DNA of 54,484 nt from an uncultured Lachnospiraceae bacterium (GTDB taxonomy: Bacteria; Bacillota; Clostridia; Lachnospirales; Lachnospiraceae). This document shows, piece by piece, positions 6,978 through 16,093 of this stretch; position 1 is the stretch's first letter, and each line of letters opens with the position of its first letter. The notes below the pieces were generated by a model. The model was not told where the DNA came from, made no database searches, and saw nothing but the letters and a program-made list of their open reading frames with translations. The position numbers and the translations under genes are program-made. The stretch is taken from assembly GCA_900317505.1 (NCBI GenBank), contig ONHB01000017.1, positions 1 through 54,484 on the forward strand. The letters are read 5' to 3'.

Positions 6978-9242
6978 TTAATACCTTTTATTTACAATCT
7001 TGGTCAGCTTTCGCAGAAAACCATACAGGGTACGCTCCTCAAAAGGTTCTAACACAATTTCTCCATAGACATTTTTCTCGATGAGCTGACATACCCTCTT
7101 ATACTCTCCGGGATGTATCTGCTCATACCGCTCCGCCAACAGCCTGTCGATATCACCTGTTTCCCATCCAAGGCTTGCTTCTATGCCCAATAACTTCAAT
7201 ACATCAAACATCATTTTTTCAATGGCCTTTACTCTTCTTGATGCATTGGTATTGGTCAGGGCATGTGCAGCCCTCCATAGTCTGGCAATCCGGACAAGCT
7301 CTTTTATCGTAAACAACAGAGTAAAGAACAGTACTAAAAGAGCAATCATCCCCAGAATCACACGATCCCAGCCGGTCATTTTATCAGAATCATCCTTCTT
7401 TTTTCCAGATCCGTCTTTTCCAATGTCCTTGATTTCATCGGCAGCAAGCTCGCTGTCCTCAAGTGCTGCAGTCTTATGGATGGAATTGGGCATTCCGATC
7501 AGCTGCTGTAATTTTAACGCATCATAGTAATACCCCGGTGTCACATCCACAGGCATCCAGCCAATACCGTCAAAGTAGACCTCCACCCAGGCATGTGCCT
7601 GTCTTCCTGTCACTTCCACTGTACCGTCCCTGCTGCCATTCCATTCTGTGGCAGGCACATAATATCCTTCAACATAGCGCGCCGGAATTCCTCTGATTCG
7701 GAAAGCCTGCACGGCTGCCGATGCATAGATTGTGGCATTGCCTTCCCTGCTTTCTGTCAGATACCAGTAAAGGGCATTTTCATCCTGCGGTGCTTCCTTG
7801 GGGCTGTCTGTATAATACAATCTCTCCAGGAGAACCTTTCTGATCTGTTCGGTGGCACTGTAAATTCCGCCCTTGGACGCATCATAATCGTTCCAGAACC
7901 ACTCTTCAATCAGTGTATTCAGTCCGTCATCCACCGTCGTATAGTTAGCATAGACAAATCCCCGGTAAACAGCTTCTGCTTCGCAATAATCCTGCTGCAT
8001 TTTACCGACCGGGTTTAAAAGCCAGTCCTCTGCAATGGAAAGCTCCGAGGGTTTTGAATCCGATATTTCACTGATCTCATACTGACGCTGTCCCCGGATA
8101 CCTTTGCTTGAAAAATACCGGTCCTTATGTTCCTTTGCATCTCCCGTTTCAATCTGCGCCAGGGAAGCCGGTGCGTAAAAATAATAGCGGTTTGCACCGG
8201 TTGTATATATACGGAGCACGTTTTCCTCCGGCTGGTTGTCAGTAAGTGCATAATACTCGGCTGACTGCATCAACGGATCAAAGTTTCTTTCTGACAGCCA
8301 TTTTAAAATACCTGCATTGTCTCCACCATAAGCCGTATTGGACAAAGCCTTCCAGCGGCCGTCTGAAAGCGTTGCACCGACAAACCCCTTTAAGTAGACT
8401 CCCTTTTGCTGCTCACTCGAAAGCTCCATGACCACCTGATCATCCTTTAACAGCATATCCGCCTGATAAAGATCTCCTTCCGGAAGCAGCCTGTCTCCAT
8501 AACGGAGTTCACGGATCTTTTCAGAAATCGTCTCTCTGGCAGTCTGTATCCGGTCGATTTTTGCATCAGAGCTTAAGACTGCTGCGACACACAAGACACC
8601 TGTGATCGCCACTATCCACACACGCACACGGATCGAGGTTGCAAAAAAGAGTCCTGCCATAACACCACCCAGAAGCCCTGCTAAAAGAAACGCACAGGCA
8701 AGGGAGGAAAAACGGTTTGAAAACAACATAAGAACGATCCAGACAAAGGTATAAATGCCCTGCCCGATTTTGTGTTTGTTGTAGACCAGTTTGAAAAGAA
8801 TCACTGCCTGCAATACCGTTACAAGCGCTGCCGCACCTTGTATGCCGGCTAGGGATGCATCCGCACGAAACAGGTTTAATTCCAGTTCGTGACTTTCATT
8901 CCAGCCACTGATAAATTCATTCAGAAAAAGGATCAGACCGGTCAGGCAGCTTTTGCCGTATATCAGTAAAACAACCGGCCATGGAAACAATTCTATATAC
9001 CTGAATGCCGCATTTTTGGCAGAAAGAACTTTTCCTAAAAGCAGACACAGCAAAGTCCCTGCCGCCACCAAAAACAAAGCAATATCATTGAGACTTAGAT
9101 CCCCGCATACCGCTGCATATGCCATAATTCCGCCGATCAGCATCAGACATACAGGAAGGATGCCCCACATGGAAACACTATATGAACTTTTATAACCGGA
9201 TGGCTGTACCTTTTGTACAGTCTGTGTATCCTGATTTTTCAT
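6978..9242 (-). CDS. Membrane transglutaminase-like protein (TgpA type) lacking the catalytic cysteine
   Basis: A 754-residue membrane protein. About eight hydrophobic segments fill residues 20-225; an extracytoplasmic part follows with a transglutaminase-like core near residues 515-590, one more membrane span near 640-665, and a cytoplasmic tail of DUF4129 type. The His and Asp of the triad are present (QAHAWVEVYFDGIGWMPVDVTPG), and GIPARYVEGYY is conserved, but the position of the active-site Cys reads GNATIYASA, so Ala stands where Cys is expected. It may bind rather than cross-link. Third gene of a MoxR/DUF58/transglutaminase operon. ATG at 9242 chosen (GGAG upstream); a TTG at 9260 has no ribosome binding site. 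Confidence 0.85.
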   Translation of the reverse strand: MKNQDTQTVQKVQPSGYKSSYSVSMWGILPVCLMLIGGIMAYAAVCGDLSLNDIALFLVAAGTLLCLLLGKVLSAKNAAFRYIELFPWPVVLLIYGKSCLTGLILFLNEFISGWNESHELELNLFRADASLAGIQGAAALVTVLQAVILFKLVYNKHKIGQGIYTFVWIVLMLFSNRFSSLACAFLLAGLLGGVMAGLFFATSIRVRVWIVAITGVLCVAAVLSSDAKIDRIQTARETISEKIRELRYGDRLLPEGDLYQADMLLKDDQVVMELSSEQQKGVYLKGFVGATLSDGRWKALSNTAYGGDNAGILKWLSERNFDPLMQSAEYYALTDNQPEENVLRIYTTGANRYYFYAPASLAQIETGDAKEHKDRYFSSKGIRGQRQYEISEISDSKPSELSIAEDWLLNPVGKMQQDYCEAEAVYRGFVYANYTTVDDGLNTLIEEWFWNDYDASKGGIYSATEQIRKVLLERLYYTDSPKEAPQDENALYWYLTESREGNATIYASAAVQAFRIRGIPARYVEGYYVPATEWNGSRDGTVEVTGRQAHAWVEVYFDGIGWMPVDVTPGYYYDALKLQQLIGMPNSIHKTAALEDSELAADEIKDIGKDGSGKKKDDSDKMTGWDRVILGMIALLVLFFTLLFTIKELVRIARLWRAAHALTNTNASRRVKAIEKMMFDVLKLLGIEASLGWETGDIDRLLAERYEQIHPGEYKRVCQLIEKNVYGEIVLEPFEERTLYGFLRKLTKIVNKRY

Positions 9243-9279
9243 GTTTCTAATTCTCCACAATCATAATAGCAGGGCAGTT

Positions 9280-10452
9280 TTAGCATAAAACATGGTATAC
9301 CGTCTTTTTATCCTGCTCCACCGGTATTTCAACCACATCGCAGGTACTGTTTAATTTGACATGCAGTGTCTCTTTTCCTTCTACGGCACTGATGATCGTC
9401 ATACCGATCTTTCCGTCCAGTCCATCAAGCGCCTGCAGATATCTGCCGGCAGAGATCACGATAACCTTGGAAAAATACTGTTCCATATGCTCGGTAATAA
9501 AGTATTTTAAACCCATGCCCTCTGTCTTTGGCAGCTCTATGCTCATCCATACATACATGGCATCCTGAAACTCTTTGCTACTGCGTATTTCATAAAAAGA
9601 CAGTCCCTGCATGGTCGGAAGCGCCATATAAAACTGTTTTCCCTGCTCCAGCAGGCGCTCACCCATACCGGCACATATAGAAACAGCTGTATTGAGCTGC
9701 TTTATCGTCATTTCCTCTTCCATCTGCCCACATGCCAGATCCGGCATCAGCACAATCTGAAAATGCGTGGGATCACTTGCCTGTTTGACCACCAGATGAT
9801 CCATTTTACCTGACAACTTCCAGTGGATGGAGCGCACATCATCACCCGGTATATAATCCCGCAGATCAAAGATTTCACTTGGATCGGTTCCCTTCCGGTT
9901 CTGGATATAGCCATCATTTTGCAGCGTTCCGATCGAAGCCGGAGCGATCTCCACATTGAGATTGATTCTCTCCGGATAAACCATGACGGAGGGCTGTCTG
10001 AAATTGGGAAGTGCTACCGAAAAAAGCCCCAGCAGATCACTGATATGCAAAGAGTTGCAGCGTACACAGACTTCCCCGCAATATTCAAGGTCGATTGGAA
10101 TTTCATAATGAAATTTATCACCGGAAAGAGGCAGGATCAGTTTCTTTGGGATACTGATCCCGTACATGATATGATACAATTCTATTTCTGCTATCATGCC
10201 TCCTGCTACACAGAGTTTTCCTTTTTTTGCAGCATCAATGGTCATGACAACGTTTTTCCCGACACGTTTTCCCTGCGGTATATCCACAGTTATGACAATC
10301 CGGTCCTTATCCCTCTGTAAAAGGATGCCGAACAGGACTGCCAGCAGGCAAAATCCGGCTATAACCAACAACAGATATGTCTTTTGAAAGAAAAACAGCA
10401 ATATTCCCAACGTCACGACAAGAAGCAGATAGCCAATACGATTCTTTCGCAT
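9280..10452 (-). CDS. DUF58 domain protein (MoxR-associated)
   Basis: A 390-residue protein with two N-terminal membrane spans (residues 8-45), a beta-rich region, and the DUF58 signature near residues 195-225 (DYIPGDDVRSIHWKLSGKMD), followed by a von Willebrand A-like fold. DUF58 proteins are encoded almost always beside MoxR ATPases and are thought to take part in assembly or activation of envelope complexes. The gene lies five bases after moxR and 37 bases before the transglutaminase-like gene. A paralogue at 37674-38813 shows the same motif, so the window holds two such systems. Confidence 0.9.
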   Translation of the reverse strand: MRKNRIGYLLLVVTLGILLFFFQKTYLLLVIAGFCLLAVLFGILLQRDKDRIVITVDIPQGKRVGKNVVMTIDAAKKGKLCVAGGMIAEIELYHIMYGISIPKKLILPLSGDKFHYEIPIDLEYCGEVCVRCNSLHISDLLGLFSVALPNFRQPSVMVYPERINLNVEIAPASIGTLQNDGYIQNRKGTDPSEIFDLRDYIPGDDVRSIHWKLSGKMDHLVVKQASDPTHFQIVLMPDLACGQMEEEMTIKQLNTAVSICAGMGERLLEQGKQFYMALPTMQGLSFYEIRSSKEFQDAMYVWMSIELPKTEGMGLKYFITEHMEQYFSKVIVISAGRYLQALDGLDGKIGMTIISAVEGKETLHVKLNSTCDVVEIPVEQDKKTVYHVLC

Positions 10453-10457
10453 AGATA

Positions 10458-11399
10458 TTACCTTTCTGAAACTTTAGGCGGTTTTACCTGATTTAAAATC
10501 TCGCCCAGAATGTCTCTGGCATTCATGCCTTCCACTCTTGCCTGCGGACGAAGTACAAGTCTGTGTGCACATACATCCGCAAATATATTCTGCACATCCT
10601 CCGGAATGACATAATTGCGTTCCCGGATAACGGCATTGGCACGTGCCATTCTGACTAAAGCCGATACACCACGGGGTGAAATTCCAAGCTCTACAAGGGG
10701 ATGATTTCTGGTTTCTTCACACAATTTGATTGCGTAGCTTAAAATACTGTCCGTTACCTTTACCGAGCTTAAATAATTTTGGATCTCAAGTACATTCTGT
10801 CCGTTTGTCACAGCACGAAAATCTAAAAGTGGATTTTGATTACGCTGTGCCTGTATGATCTTCATCTGGTTTTCCAGTGTGGGATAACCGATGGAAAGAC
10901 ATACCATAAAACGGTCCAACTGCGATTCGGGCAGCGGCTGTGTACCGGCTGCTCCCAACGGGTTCTGGGTTGCAATACAGATAAACGGTGACGGCAGTGC
11001 ATGTGTCTCTCCGTCAATGGTAATGGTATGCTCTTCCATAACCTCCAAAAGAGCAGACTGCGTCTTTGGTGAGGTACGGTTGATCTCATCTGCCAGTAAA
11101 AGCTGACAGTTAGCCGCGCCTTCCCGGTATTCGAACTGGTTATTTTCCCTGTTGTACATGGTAAATCCGGTAATATCGGATGGCAGTGTGTCCGTCGTAA
11201 ACTGGATACGTTTGCTGGAAAGACCCAAAACCTTGGAAAACGCCAGCGCCAGGGTTGTCTTTCCTACACCCGGAGCATCTTCCAGTAAAACATGTCCGCC
11301 GGCATAAATTGTCATTAATACCTTTTCAACAATCTCTTCTTTTCCGATAAAGGCCTTATTGACCTCTGCAATAATCTGTTTTGACTGTTCTACGATCAT
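10458..11399 (-). CDS. MoxR-family AAA+ ATPase
   Basis: A 313-residue cytoplasmic AAA+ ATPase with Walker A GVGKTT near residue 42, Walker B LLADEINR near 105, sensor 1 CIATQNP near 140 and the C-terminal lid domain. MoxR proteins act as chaperones that load or activate partners with VWA-like folds, here the DUF58 protein. The ATG overlaps the TGA of the upstream LRR remnant (ATGA), so translation is coupled to that broken gene. A second moxR lies at 38810-39763 with the same pore-region sequences. Confidence 0.93.
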   Translation of the reverse strand: MIVEQSKQIIAEVNKAFIGKEEIVEKVLMTIYAGGHVLLEDAPGVGKTTLALAFSKVLGLSSKRIQFTTDTLPSDITGFTMYNRENNQFEYREGAANCQLLLADEINRTSPKTQSALLEVMEEHTITIDGETHALPSPFICIATQNPLGAAGTQPLPESQLDRFMVCLSIGYPTLENQMKIIQAQRNQNPLLDFRAVTNGQNVLEIQNYLSSVKVTDSILSYAIKLCEETRNHPLVELGISPRGVSALVRMARANAVIRERNYVIPEDVQNIFADVCAHRLVLRPQARVEGMNARDILGEILNQVKPPKVSER

Positions 11400-12135
11400 T
11401 CCATTATCTCCTTCTTTGTAGCTTCTTTTTTATTGACAAGCTTTGTATGATTGCATCCGATACCGGCTGCATTATCTTCACTTATATGATTGCCTGTGAT
11501 ATTTTTATGAACTACATAGTCATTTACTATCTGCTTATCTGTCTTATCATCTGCTGCCTGACTACTTACTTCCCCACCAATTGCACTGTTAATACCATCA
11601 TTCATGTTGTTAGCACTAACAGACGGCAGTGAGTTGACTGAAACCTCATCCACTTCTTCCGCTTCTTCCGTTCCAAGCTCGTCACTCATATCCAGCTCAT
11701 CGACTGTGATAAGTTCCATGCCAAGCATCTTGCGGATGTGGTTTTCTGTTTCAAGGATCTTTTCCTTTGCAGCATTCAGAATATCTTCATCTGTCGGATC
11801 CATATTGCCCTCATCAAATAAGTCCCCGACAACATTAAGCTTCAGGCTCTCAAAATTTTCGGAAACCGTACTCTGTACATATCCCATATACGGGTAACGC
11901 CATGCCTTGATCCATACTTTATTTTTTTCTTCCGAATCACCGGTTATCTTAAGTGTCAGGTTTTCATCTGATTCGGTAAACTGGAAACCATAGGCCGTGG
12001 ATACAATCAGCGTTGTCGGCACTGTCGCATCCATTTCAACACTGGAAAGGTTTGGACAGTCCATAAAGGTCCAGTACCAGATAGCATGCAGTTCTTTAAA
12101 GACGGTTTTCGTCAGATTGCCGCATCCGTTAAAGA
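11396..12135 (-). pseudogene. C-terminal remnant of a BspA-like leucine-rich-repeat protein
   Basis: The frame runs from about 12135 without a start codon of its own until ATG 12064 and encodes the end of an LRR_5/BspA array (FNGCGNLTKTVF, then FMDCPNLSSVEMDATVP, each with the N-G/D-C-x-N-L-[ST] repeat signature), then about 200 residues of a non-repeat tail rich in D, E and S. The N-terminal repeats and signal peptide are missing: the frame breaks at the pcfB remnant that marks the edge of the accessory island. A 222-residue product could still be made from ATG 12064. It overlaps moxR by four bases, so the intact gene was probably the first gene of the MoxR operon. Confidence 0.7.
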
Positions 12136-12219
12136 CTATATATCACCGGTAAGTTTACTGGCACGAAAAACAAGTGCCGTGGTCTTATTAGTGACCTCAC
12201 GATTTACTTCATCGTTCAT
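12136..12219 (-). pseudogene. pcfB: PcfB (DUF3801) N-terminal remnant of a conjugative element
   Basis: A 27-codon frame with a good ribosome binding site (AAAGGGG) that begins MNDEVNREVTNK and continues to FRASKLTGDI, then stops. The start MNxEVNxxTxxLVFRASKLT is typical of the PcfB proteins of Gram-positive integrative conjugative elements, which are normally over 150 residues. It ends exactly where the LRR remnant begins, so this is a recombination scar joining a conjugative element to the chromosome. Identification is from memory of the family start. Confidence 0.6.
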
Positions 12220-12325
12220 AGTGCCCCTTTCTATATTTAATCAGCCTTAACGATTCAATTCCTGGACTATTGGTCTACTTATTCTTGGCTCCAGATTGAA
12301 TTCATAAAAGCGATAAATATCATAA

Positions 12326-12592
12326 TTACTTGTTCCTGCAGTATTCGAAGAGATCATCAATATGATCCACTAAAACAGACATATCATCATAGATTCTTGC
12401 TCTCTTGTTTCCTAATGGATCTGGTGTTCCTTCATCGGCTAAATCAACATCAAACTCTTCATCAGGCTCATATTCCTCTTCTTCATCATCTTCAAACAGA
12501 CAACGAGGACCCTTGATATAACGCCCTAATACCATAAGTGCAGCAGCTCCTGCAACTACAGAAGCCATTACAATAAGTACCTTTTTTCTCAT
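12326..12592 (-). CDS. Small membrane-anchored acidic protein (88 aa), unknown
   Basis: From ATG 12592, eight bases after AAAGGAGG, the protein starts with two lysines and a hydrophobic helix (VLIVMASVVAGAAALMVLG, residues 4-22), then a long acidic stretch (DDEEEEYEPDEEFDVDLADE, residues 36-55) and ends EYCRNK. It should sit in the membrane with the acidic part in the cytoplasm or outside; topology is not clear. The upstream in-frame extension to 12670 overlaps a terminator and is not used. It lies in the accessory island; no family recognised. Confidence 0.65.
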   Translation of the reverse strand: MRKKVLIVMASVVAGAAALMVLGRYIKGPRCLFEDDEEEEYEPDEEFDVDLADEGTPDPLGNKRARIYDDMSVLVDHIDDLFEYCRNK

Positions 12593-12644
12593 TGTGAGAA
12601 CCTCCTTTACTTTTGGACACTGTGTCCAAGATTTATTTTTTAAT

Positions 12645-12693
12645 GCAAAAAAGGGCAGCCGACTTATCATTTACTAATAAATCAACTGCCCTT
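12645..12693 (-). terminator. Intrinsic terminator between two small island genes
   Basis: Minus strand AAGGGCAG ... CTGCCCTT followed by TTTTTTG. The 5' arm is made from the last codons (AAG GGC AGT TGA) of the upstream 65-residue gene. The sequence just before the stem, AGCGATAA, recurs before two other terminators of the island. Confidence 0.8.
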
Positions 12694-12879
12694 ATCGCTG
12701 TTAAAATCACTATTATGTTTTTCATATACTACTCGATCCAGTTTTAATAGAACATAATCTGTGAGTAGCATGAGACCACCTATATTCTTTAGGCGCTCAA
12801 TTTTCTCTTTGTTGCCTCCAGGATCATCTTCAAGGATCCGGATAAGCATTTCATTATACTCCCTTGTACCCTGCCTCAT
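12682..12879 (-). CDS. Small helical protein (65 aa), unknown
   Basis: MRQGTREYNEMLIRILEDD at the start follows GGGAG by nine bases. The protein is polar with a probable helix-turn-helix-like or coiled arrangement (KEKIERLKNIGGLMLLTDYVLLKLD) and no membrane span. It lies alone between two terminators of the same design. No family recognised; probably an accessory gene of the mobile element. Confidence 0.6.
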   Translation of the reverse strand: MRQGTREYNEMLIRILEDDPGGNKEKIERLKNIGGLMLLTDYVLLKLDRVVYEKHNSDFNSDKGS

Positions 12880-12901
12880 AATTATTCACTCCCTTCATAA
12901 A

Positions 12902-12940
12902 ATAAAAAAAGCAGCTGACTTATCTCTCTAAATCAACTGC
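12902..12940 (-). terminator. Intrinsic terminator after the HD-GYP gene
   Basis: Minus strand GCAGTTGA ... TCAGCTGC followed by seven Ts; 8-bp stem with one G-T pair. It closes the tetR/HD-GYP transcript. Related in sequence to the terminators at 12645 and 18746. Confidence 0.8.
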
Positions 12941-12999
12941 TCTTATCGCTATAATATGTTCAAATATGTTTGTTCGTAAATTACAATTTTCCTGCATTT

Positions 13000-14715
13000 T
13001 TACTTTTCACTCGCATTATAATACCTTTCGAGCTCTTCTTTACAAGATAGAAATACCATCGCTAATTGATTGTCAAAATGTGTTCCAGCATCCTTTTCTA
13101 TTATTTCATAAGCTCTTTCATAAGAAAATGCATCTTTGTAACATCTCTTTGAAACCAAAGCATCAAATACATCAGCCAATGCCATTATCCTTGCCTCTAT
13201 AGGAATTTCTTCTCCCTTCAATCCTTCTGGATATCCTGTTCCATTGACTTTTTCATGATGATAATGCGCTACATTTTCTGCCACACGAACAAAATCCTGT
13301 TCCTCTACACCAGATAATATCTCACTTACCATGTGATATCCTATTTCTGAGTGCATCTTCATCTTATCGTATTCTTCATCTGTAAATCTTCCCTGTTTTC
13401 GTAATACTGCATCATCAACACCAATCTTTCCAAGATCATGCATAGGTGCACTTCGTATAACGAGACTCAAAAAATCAGGCGTAAGTCCAAGGTCAGCATC
13501 TACAAGTTTTTTTGCGAATATCCTTACAACATCACTTGTCCTTTTAATATGACCACCAGTGCTAAGATCTCTCGACTCCACCATCTGAGCCATTCCTAAT
13601 ATTGTCTTTTCCTGAATACTTTTTATTTTACTTGTCTTTTCTTCAACTTCTTTGGCTAATTCATCATTATATCGTTCTTTCAGTGCCAGAGACTTATAGT
13701 GTTCTGTATTATCACGAAGCTCTATTGTATACCCCTTAAGTTTTCCTAAAGGGCTTCTAAGAATATGAATCATTCCATCATAATATTTGCCATCCTGTAA
13801 GAATGCTTCTACAGGAATGTGAATATGATCCTTTTTCGAGTGAGTTTTTAACATCTCGTCTATATCAGATATGCCGTCAATTATTTTTTGTAAATTAGGG
13901 CTACTGCCACTTATGGTTTGTCCCAAATTGTACTGTGATAATTCCGGAAATATCCTTTCCATATCACGATCACAGCCCTTATATTTTTTCTTTGTATTAA
14001 AGGTCAAAAAGCCCACCTGGCTAAGCTGTTCATTAATTATATTCTTGTTCTCATATACCGTATAAATGTTAGAATCATATATTGGAATAAAAGCTATAAG
14101 CATGAGAACATCAAACATAATTGGAATAACTGTATAGTGAATACCAATTATTTTTTCAAGAGAATATGATCCTATAGCTATTGCCATTAATACTAGCATG
14201 GTTATAACATTTTTTCTTTCTACAGACTTCTTTTTTGTCAATGTATAGATTACAGCTGCAAATGAAAGTAAGAAATATAAATACATTGAACCTATAGCAA
14301 ATATATGCATTGGTCCATAAACTTTATCTAATACAACCATACCATTATGTATATGCATGGTCACACTTTTATAAAATAATTCTCCTCTTCCCATTGTACA
14401 AACAAAGCCATAAATACATACCTGACATAATACAAGTATGATTTTAATTAATTCTGACAATTCTAAATGGCATATTTCCAAAACCAAAAAGAAATAGAAA
14501 GCTGGGAAAAATATACCTCCAACATATCCTATTATCTGAGAAAATAAAGCCTCCTCAAGAGTCCTTGAAATTGATAATAAAAAGTACCCAAAACTTGAAA
14601 TAATAATTATGATTAAATTGAAATATTGAGAAATACTATTTCTAACATCAAATATCTTTAACCATATCAACATACCAATTGCAACTAAAAGACATATCAA
14701 ATAGAAATATTCCAT
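13000..14715 (-). CDS. Membrane HD-GYP domain protein, probable c-di-GMP phosphodiesterase
   Basis: A 571-residue protein. Residues 1-220 hold seven hydrophobic segments like the 7TM sensor domains of the 7TMR-HisK type; residues 230-345 form a PAS-like domain; a short coiled coil (residues 345-370) leads to an HD-GYP domain (about 370-560) with MHDLGKIGV and HHEKVNGTGYP. The family hydrolyses cyclic di-GMP; here the GYP motif is intact. The gene is translationally coupled to tetR: ATG 14715 overlaps the region just after the tetR stop. Codon use is very AT-rich compared with flanking chromosome genes, which fits island cargo. Specific signal unknown. Confidence 0.88.
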   Translation of the reverse strand: MEYFYLICLLVAIGMLIWLKIFDVRNSISQYFNLIIIIISSFGYFLLSISRTLEEALFSQIIGYVGGIFFPAFYFFLVLEICHLELSELIKIILVLCQVCIYGFVCTMGRGELFYKSVTMHIHNGMVVLDKVYGPMHIFAIGSMYLYFLLSFAAVIYTLTKKKSVERKNVITMLVLMAIAIGSYSLEKIIGIHYTVIPIMFDVLMLIAFIPIYDSNIYTVYENKNIINEQLSQVGFLTFNTKKKYKGCDRDMERIFPELSQYNLGQTISGSSPNLQKIIDGISDIDEMLKTHSKKDHIHIPVEAFLQDGKYYDGMIHILRSPLGKLKGYTIELRDNTEHYKSLALKERYNDELAKEVEEKTSKIKSIQEKTILGMAQMVESRDLSTGGHIKRTSDVVRIFAKKLVDADLGLTPDFLSLVIRSAPMHDLGKIGVDDAVLRKQGRFTDEEYDKMKMHSEIGYHMVSEILSGVEEQDFVRVAENVAHYHHEKVNGTGYPEGLKGEEIPIEARIMALADVFDALVSKRCYKDAFSYERAYEIIEKDAGTHFDNQLAMVFLSCKEELERYYNASEK

Positions 14716-14720
14716 ATTTC

Positions 14721-15320
14721 TCACCCCTTTGTAAAATACTTCTGTATAAATACATCAATGTGTTCACTAACAATCTCCAATGCTTCATCTTTTCTGTTTG
14801 GTTCTCTATCACATAATTGAATCATTAGTGTGACAGGTGAAATAAACTGAAGTGCATATATATCCGGATTGCCCCTTTGCATAATTTCTAAGTCCATTAA
14901 CCGGGTAAACACATTTGCATATATGTCTTTAAGAACCGTTACATTTCGTTTTGCAGCCATCTCTGTAAAGAATTCATTTCTAAACTGTTCAATAGTCATC
15001 ATACGACGCATTTTACGAGCTATATCATTGTTTAAAGTAAACTCAATTAATTGCATGGTGAATTCCTTAAAGCCATCATTTGAACAAACAGTTTCTGACT
15101 GTACTCTACTAAATTGCATACCCTTATCATACACAATATCTGCATAATCCCTAACGGCATACAATAAAGCCTCTTTTCCCTTGAAATGATCATATATGGA
15201 TGGTGCCTTTATCCCTACAGCTTTAGCAATTTCTTCCACACTAGTTCCCTCATATCCTTTTGTGGAAAATAGCTCTATAGCAGCTAATATAAGCCGTTCC
15301 TTCGTATTTGTTATCCTCAT
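14721..15320 (-). CDS. TetR/AcrR family transcriptional regulator
   Basis: A 199-residue regulator with the N-terminal TetR helix-turn-helix (residues 1-50: ERLILAAIELFSTKGYEGTSVEEIAKAVGIKAPSIYDHFKGKEALLYAV) and a variable helical ligand-binding domain. ATG 15320 is chosen for its AGGGAG ribosome binding site; the upstream in-frame region covers the promoter. A perfect 8-bp inverted repeat lies between its own -35 and -10 boxes, so it most likely represses itself and the HD-GYP gene behind it. The inducer cannot be guessed from sequence. Confidence 0.92.
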   Translation of the reverse strand: MRITNTKERLILAAIELFSTKGYEGTSVEEIAKAVGIKAPSIYDHFKGKEALLYAVRDYADIVYDKGMQFSRVQSETVCSNDGFKEFTMQLIEFTLNNDIARKMRRMMTIEQFRNEFFTEMAAKRNVTVLKDIYANVFTRLMDLEIMQRGNPDIYALQFISPVTLMIQLCDREPNRKDEALEIVSEHIDVFIQKYFTKG

Positions 15321-15373
15321 TCCTAGCTCCCTCACGCACAACATGTCATTTTCCCAAATATTCACTAGGAAAT

Positions 15374-15403
15374 AGTATATCCTAATAAGTATTAGGATGT
15401 CAA
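15374..15403 (-). promoter_or_regulatory. tetR promoter with operator in its spacer
   Basis: Minus strand TTGACA (15398-15403), an 18-bp spacer made wholly of the palindrome TCCTAATA-CT-TATTAGGA (15380-15397), then TATACT (15374-15379). A regulator bound to this palindrome would block RNA polymerase. The position and symmetry are those expected of a TetR autoregulatory operator. Confidence 0.88.
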
Positions 15404-15418
15404 GAAATATAAATACCA

Positions 15419-15456
15419 TAAAAAGACCAGATAGGGCTATTTTTTCCTACCTGGTC
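15419..15456 (-). terminator. Intrinsic terminator after the first Nudix gene
   Basis: Minus strand GACCAGGTAGG ... CCCTATCTGGTC followed by TTTTT. It ends the Nudix transcript just before the tetR promoter. Confidence 0.75.
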
Positions 15457-15522
15457 GTGGTCGTTCGTATTCAGTTGTTTCGCCCTTACTTAGCTTGTAG
15501 CGTTGCCCCATTAACTTTGAAT

Positions 15523-16056
15523 TTATATAATTTCTCTATCTTCAATTATTTCTTTTGCTTTAAGTAACACTGGCAATTCTCTATTTGCTACGAGTGTTCC
15601 CAAACGTGTATTTTTTCTGTTTTCATACTCATGAACAGCTTCTTCATAAGATAATTTCAGTGTAGATAAATGAAAACTTTCTATTTCATCTTGAGTCAAA
15701 TTCTTTTCCCCAAATGATTTTACTTTACACAAATAATAATTATTAATATTATGCCTATGAATCAGATTGTAATAATCATTTACAACTCCTATTTTACAAA
15801 TTATTTCAACTGATACACCTAACTCTTCTCTTAACTCTCTTTTAATAGCAGTATGTAAATCCTCACCTATCTCTACTCCGCCACCTGCAGTTTCTATTAA
15901 TGTTGCTTTGCCAAAATCATCGTCTCGCTCTGCTCTTACAAAGTAGAATGTTCCTTTGTCATCATATACAATTGCTCTAGCAATATTTCTATCATGGTCA
16001 ATATAATCAAACTGCCATTGTGTATCTTGCAATTCAATATATAGTTCTTTATCCAT
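15523..16056 (-). CDS. Nudix hydrolase (177 aa)
   Basis: A soluble Nudix-fold enzyme; the Nudix box is complete (GGGVEIGEDLHTAIKRELRE then ELGV, matching G-x5-E-x7-R-E-U-x-E-E-x-G-U). Such enzymes cleave nucleoside diphosphates linked to another group; the substrate is not predictable here. The start ATG 16056 has GGGGGGA upstream. It lies 37 bases after another Nudix gene that is clearly different in sequence, so the two form an operon but are not a recent duplication. Part of the AT-rich accessory island. Confidence 0.88.
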   Translation of the reverse strand: MDKELYIELQDTQWQFDYIDHDRNIARAIVYDDKGTFYFVRAERDDDFGKATLIETAGGGVEIGEDLHTAIKRELREELGVSVEIICKIGVVNDYYNLIHRHNINNYYLCKVKSFGEKNLTQDEIESFHLSTLKLSYEEAVHEYENRKNTRLGTLVANRELPVLLKAKEIIEDREII

Positions 16057-16093
16057 CACCTATCCCCCCAATCATCGACAGCAAAAATAGAAT

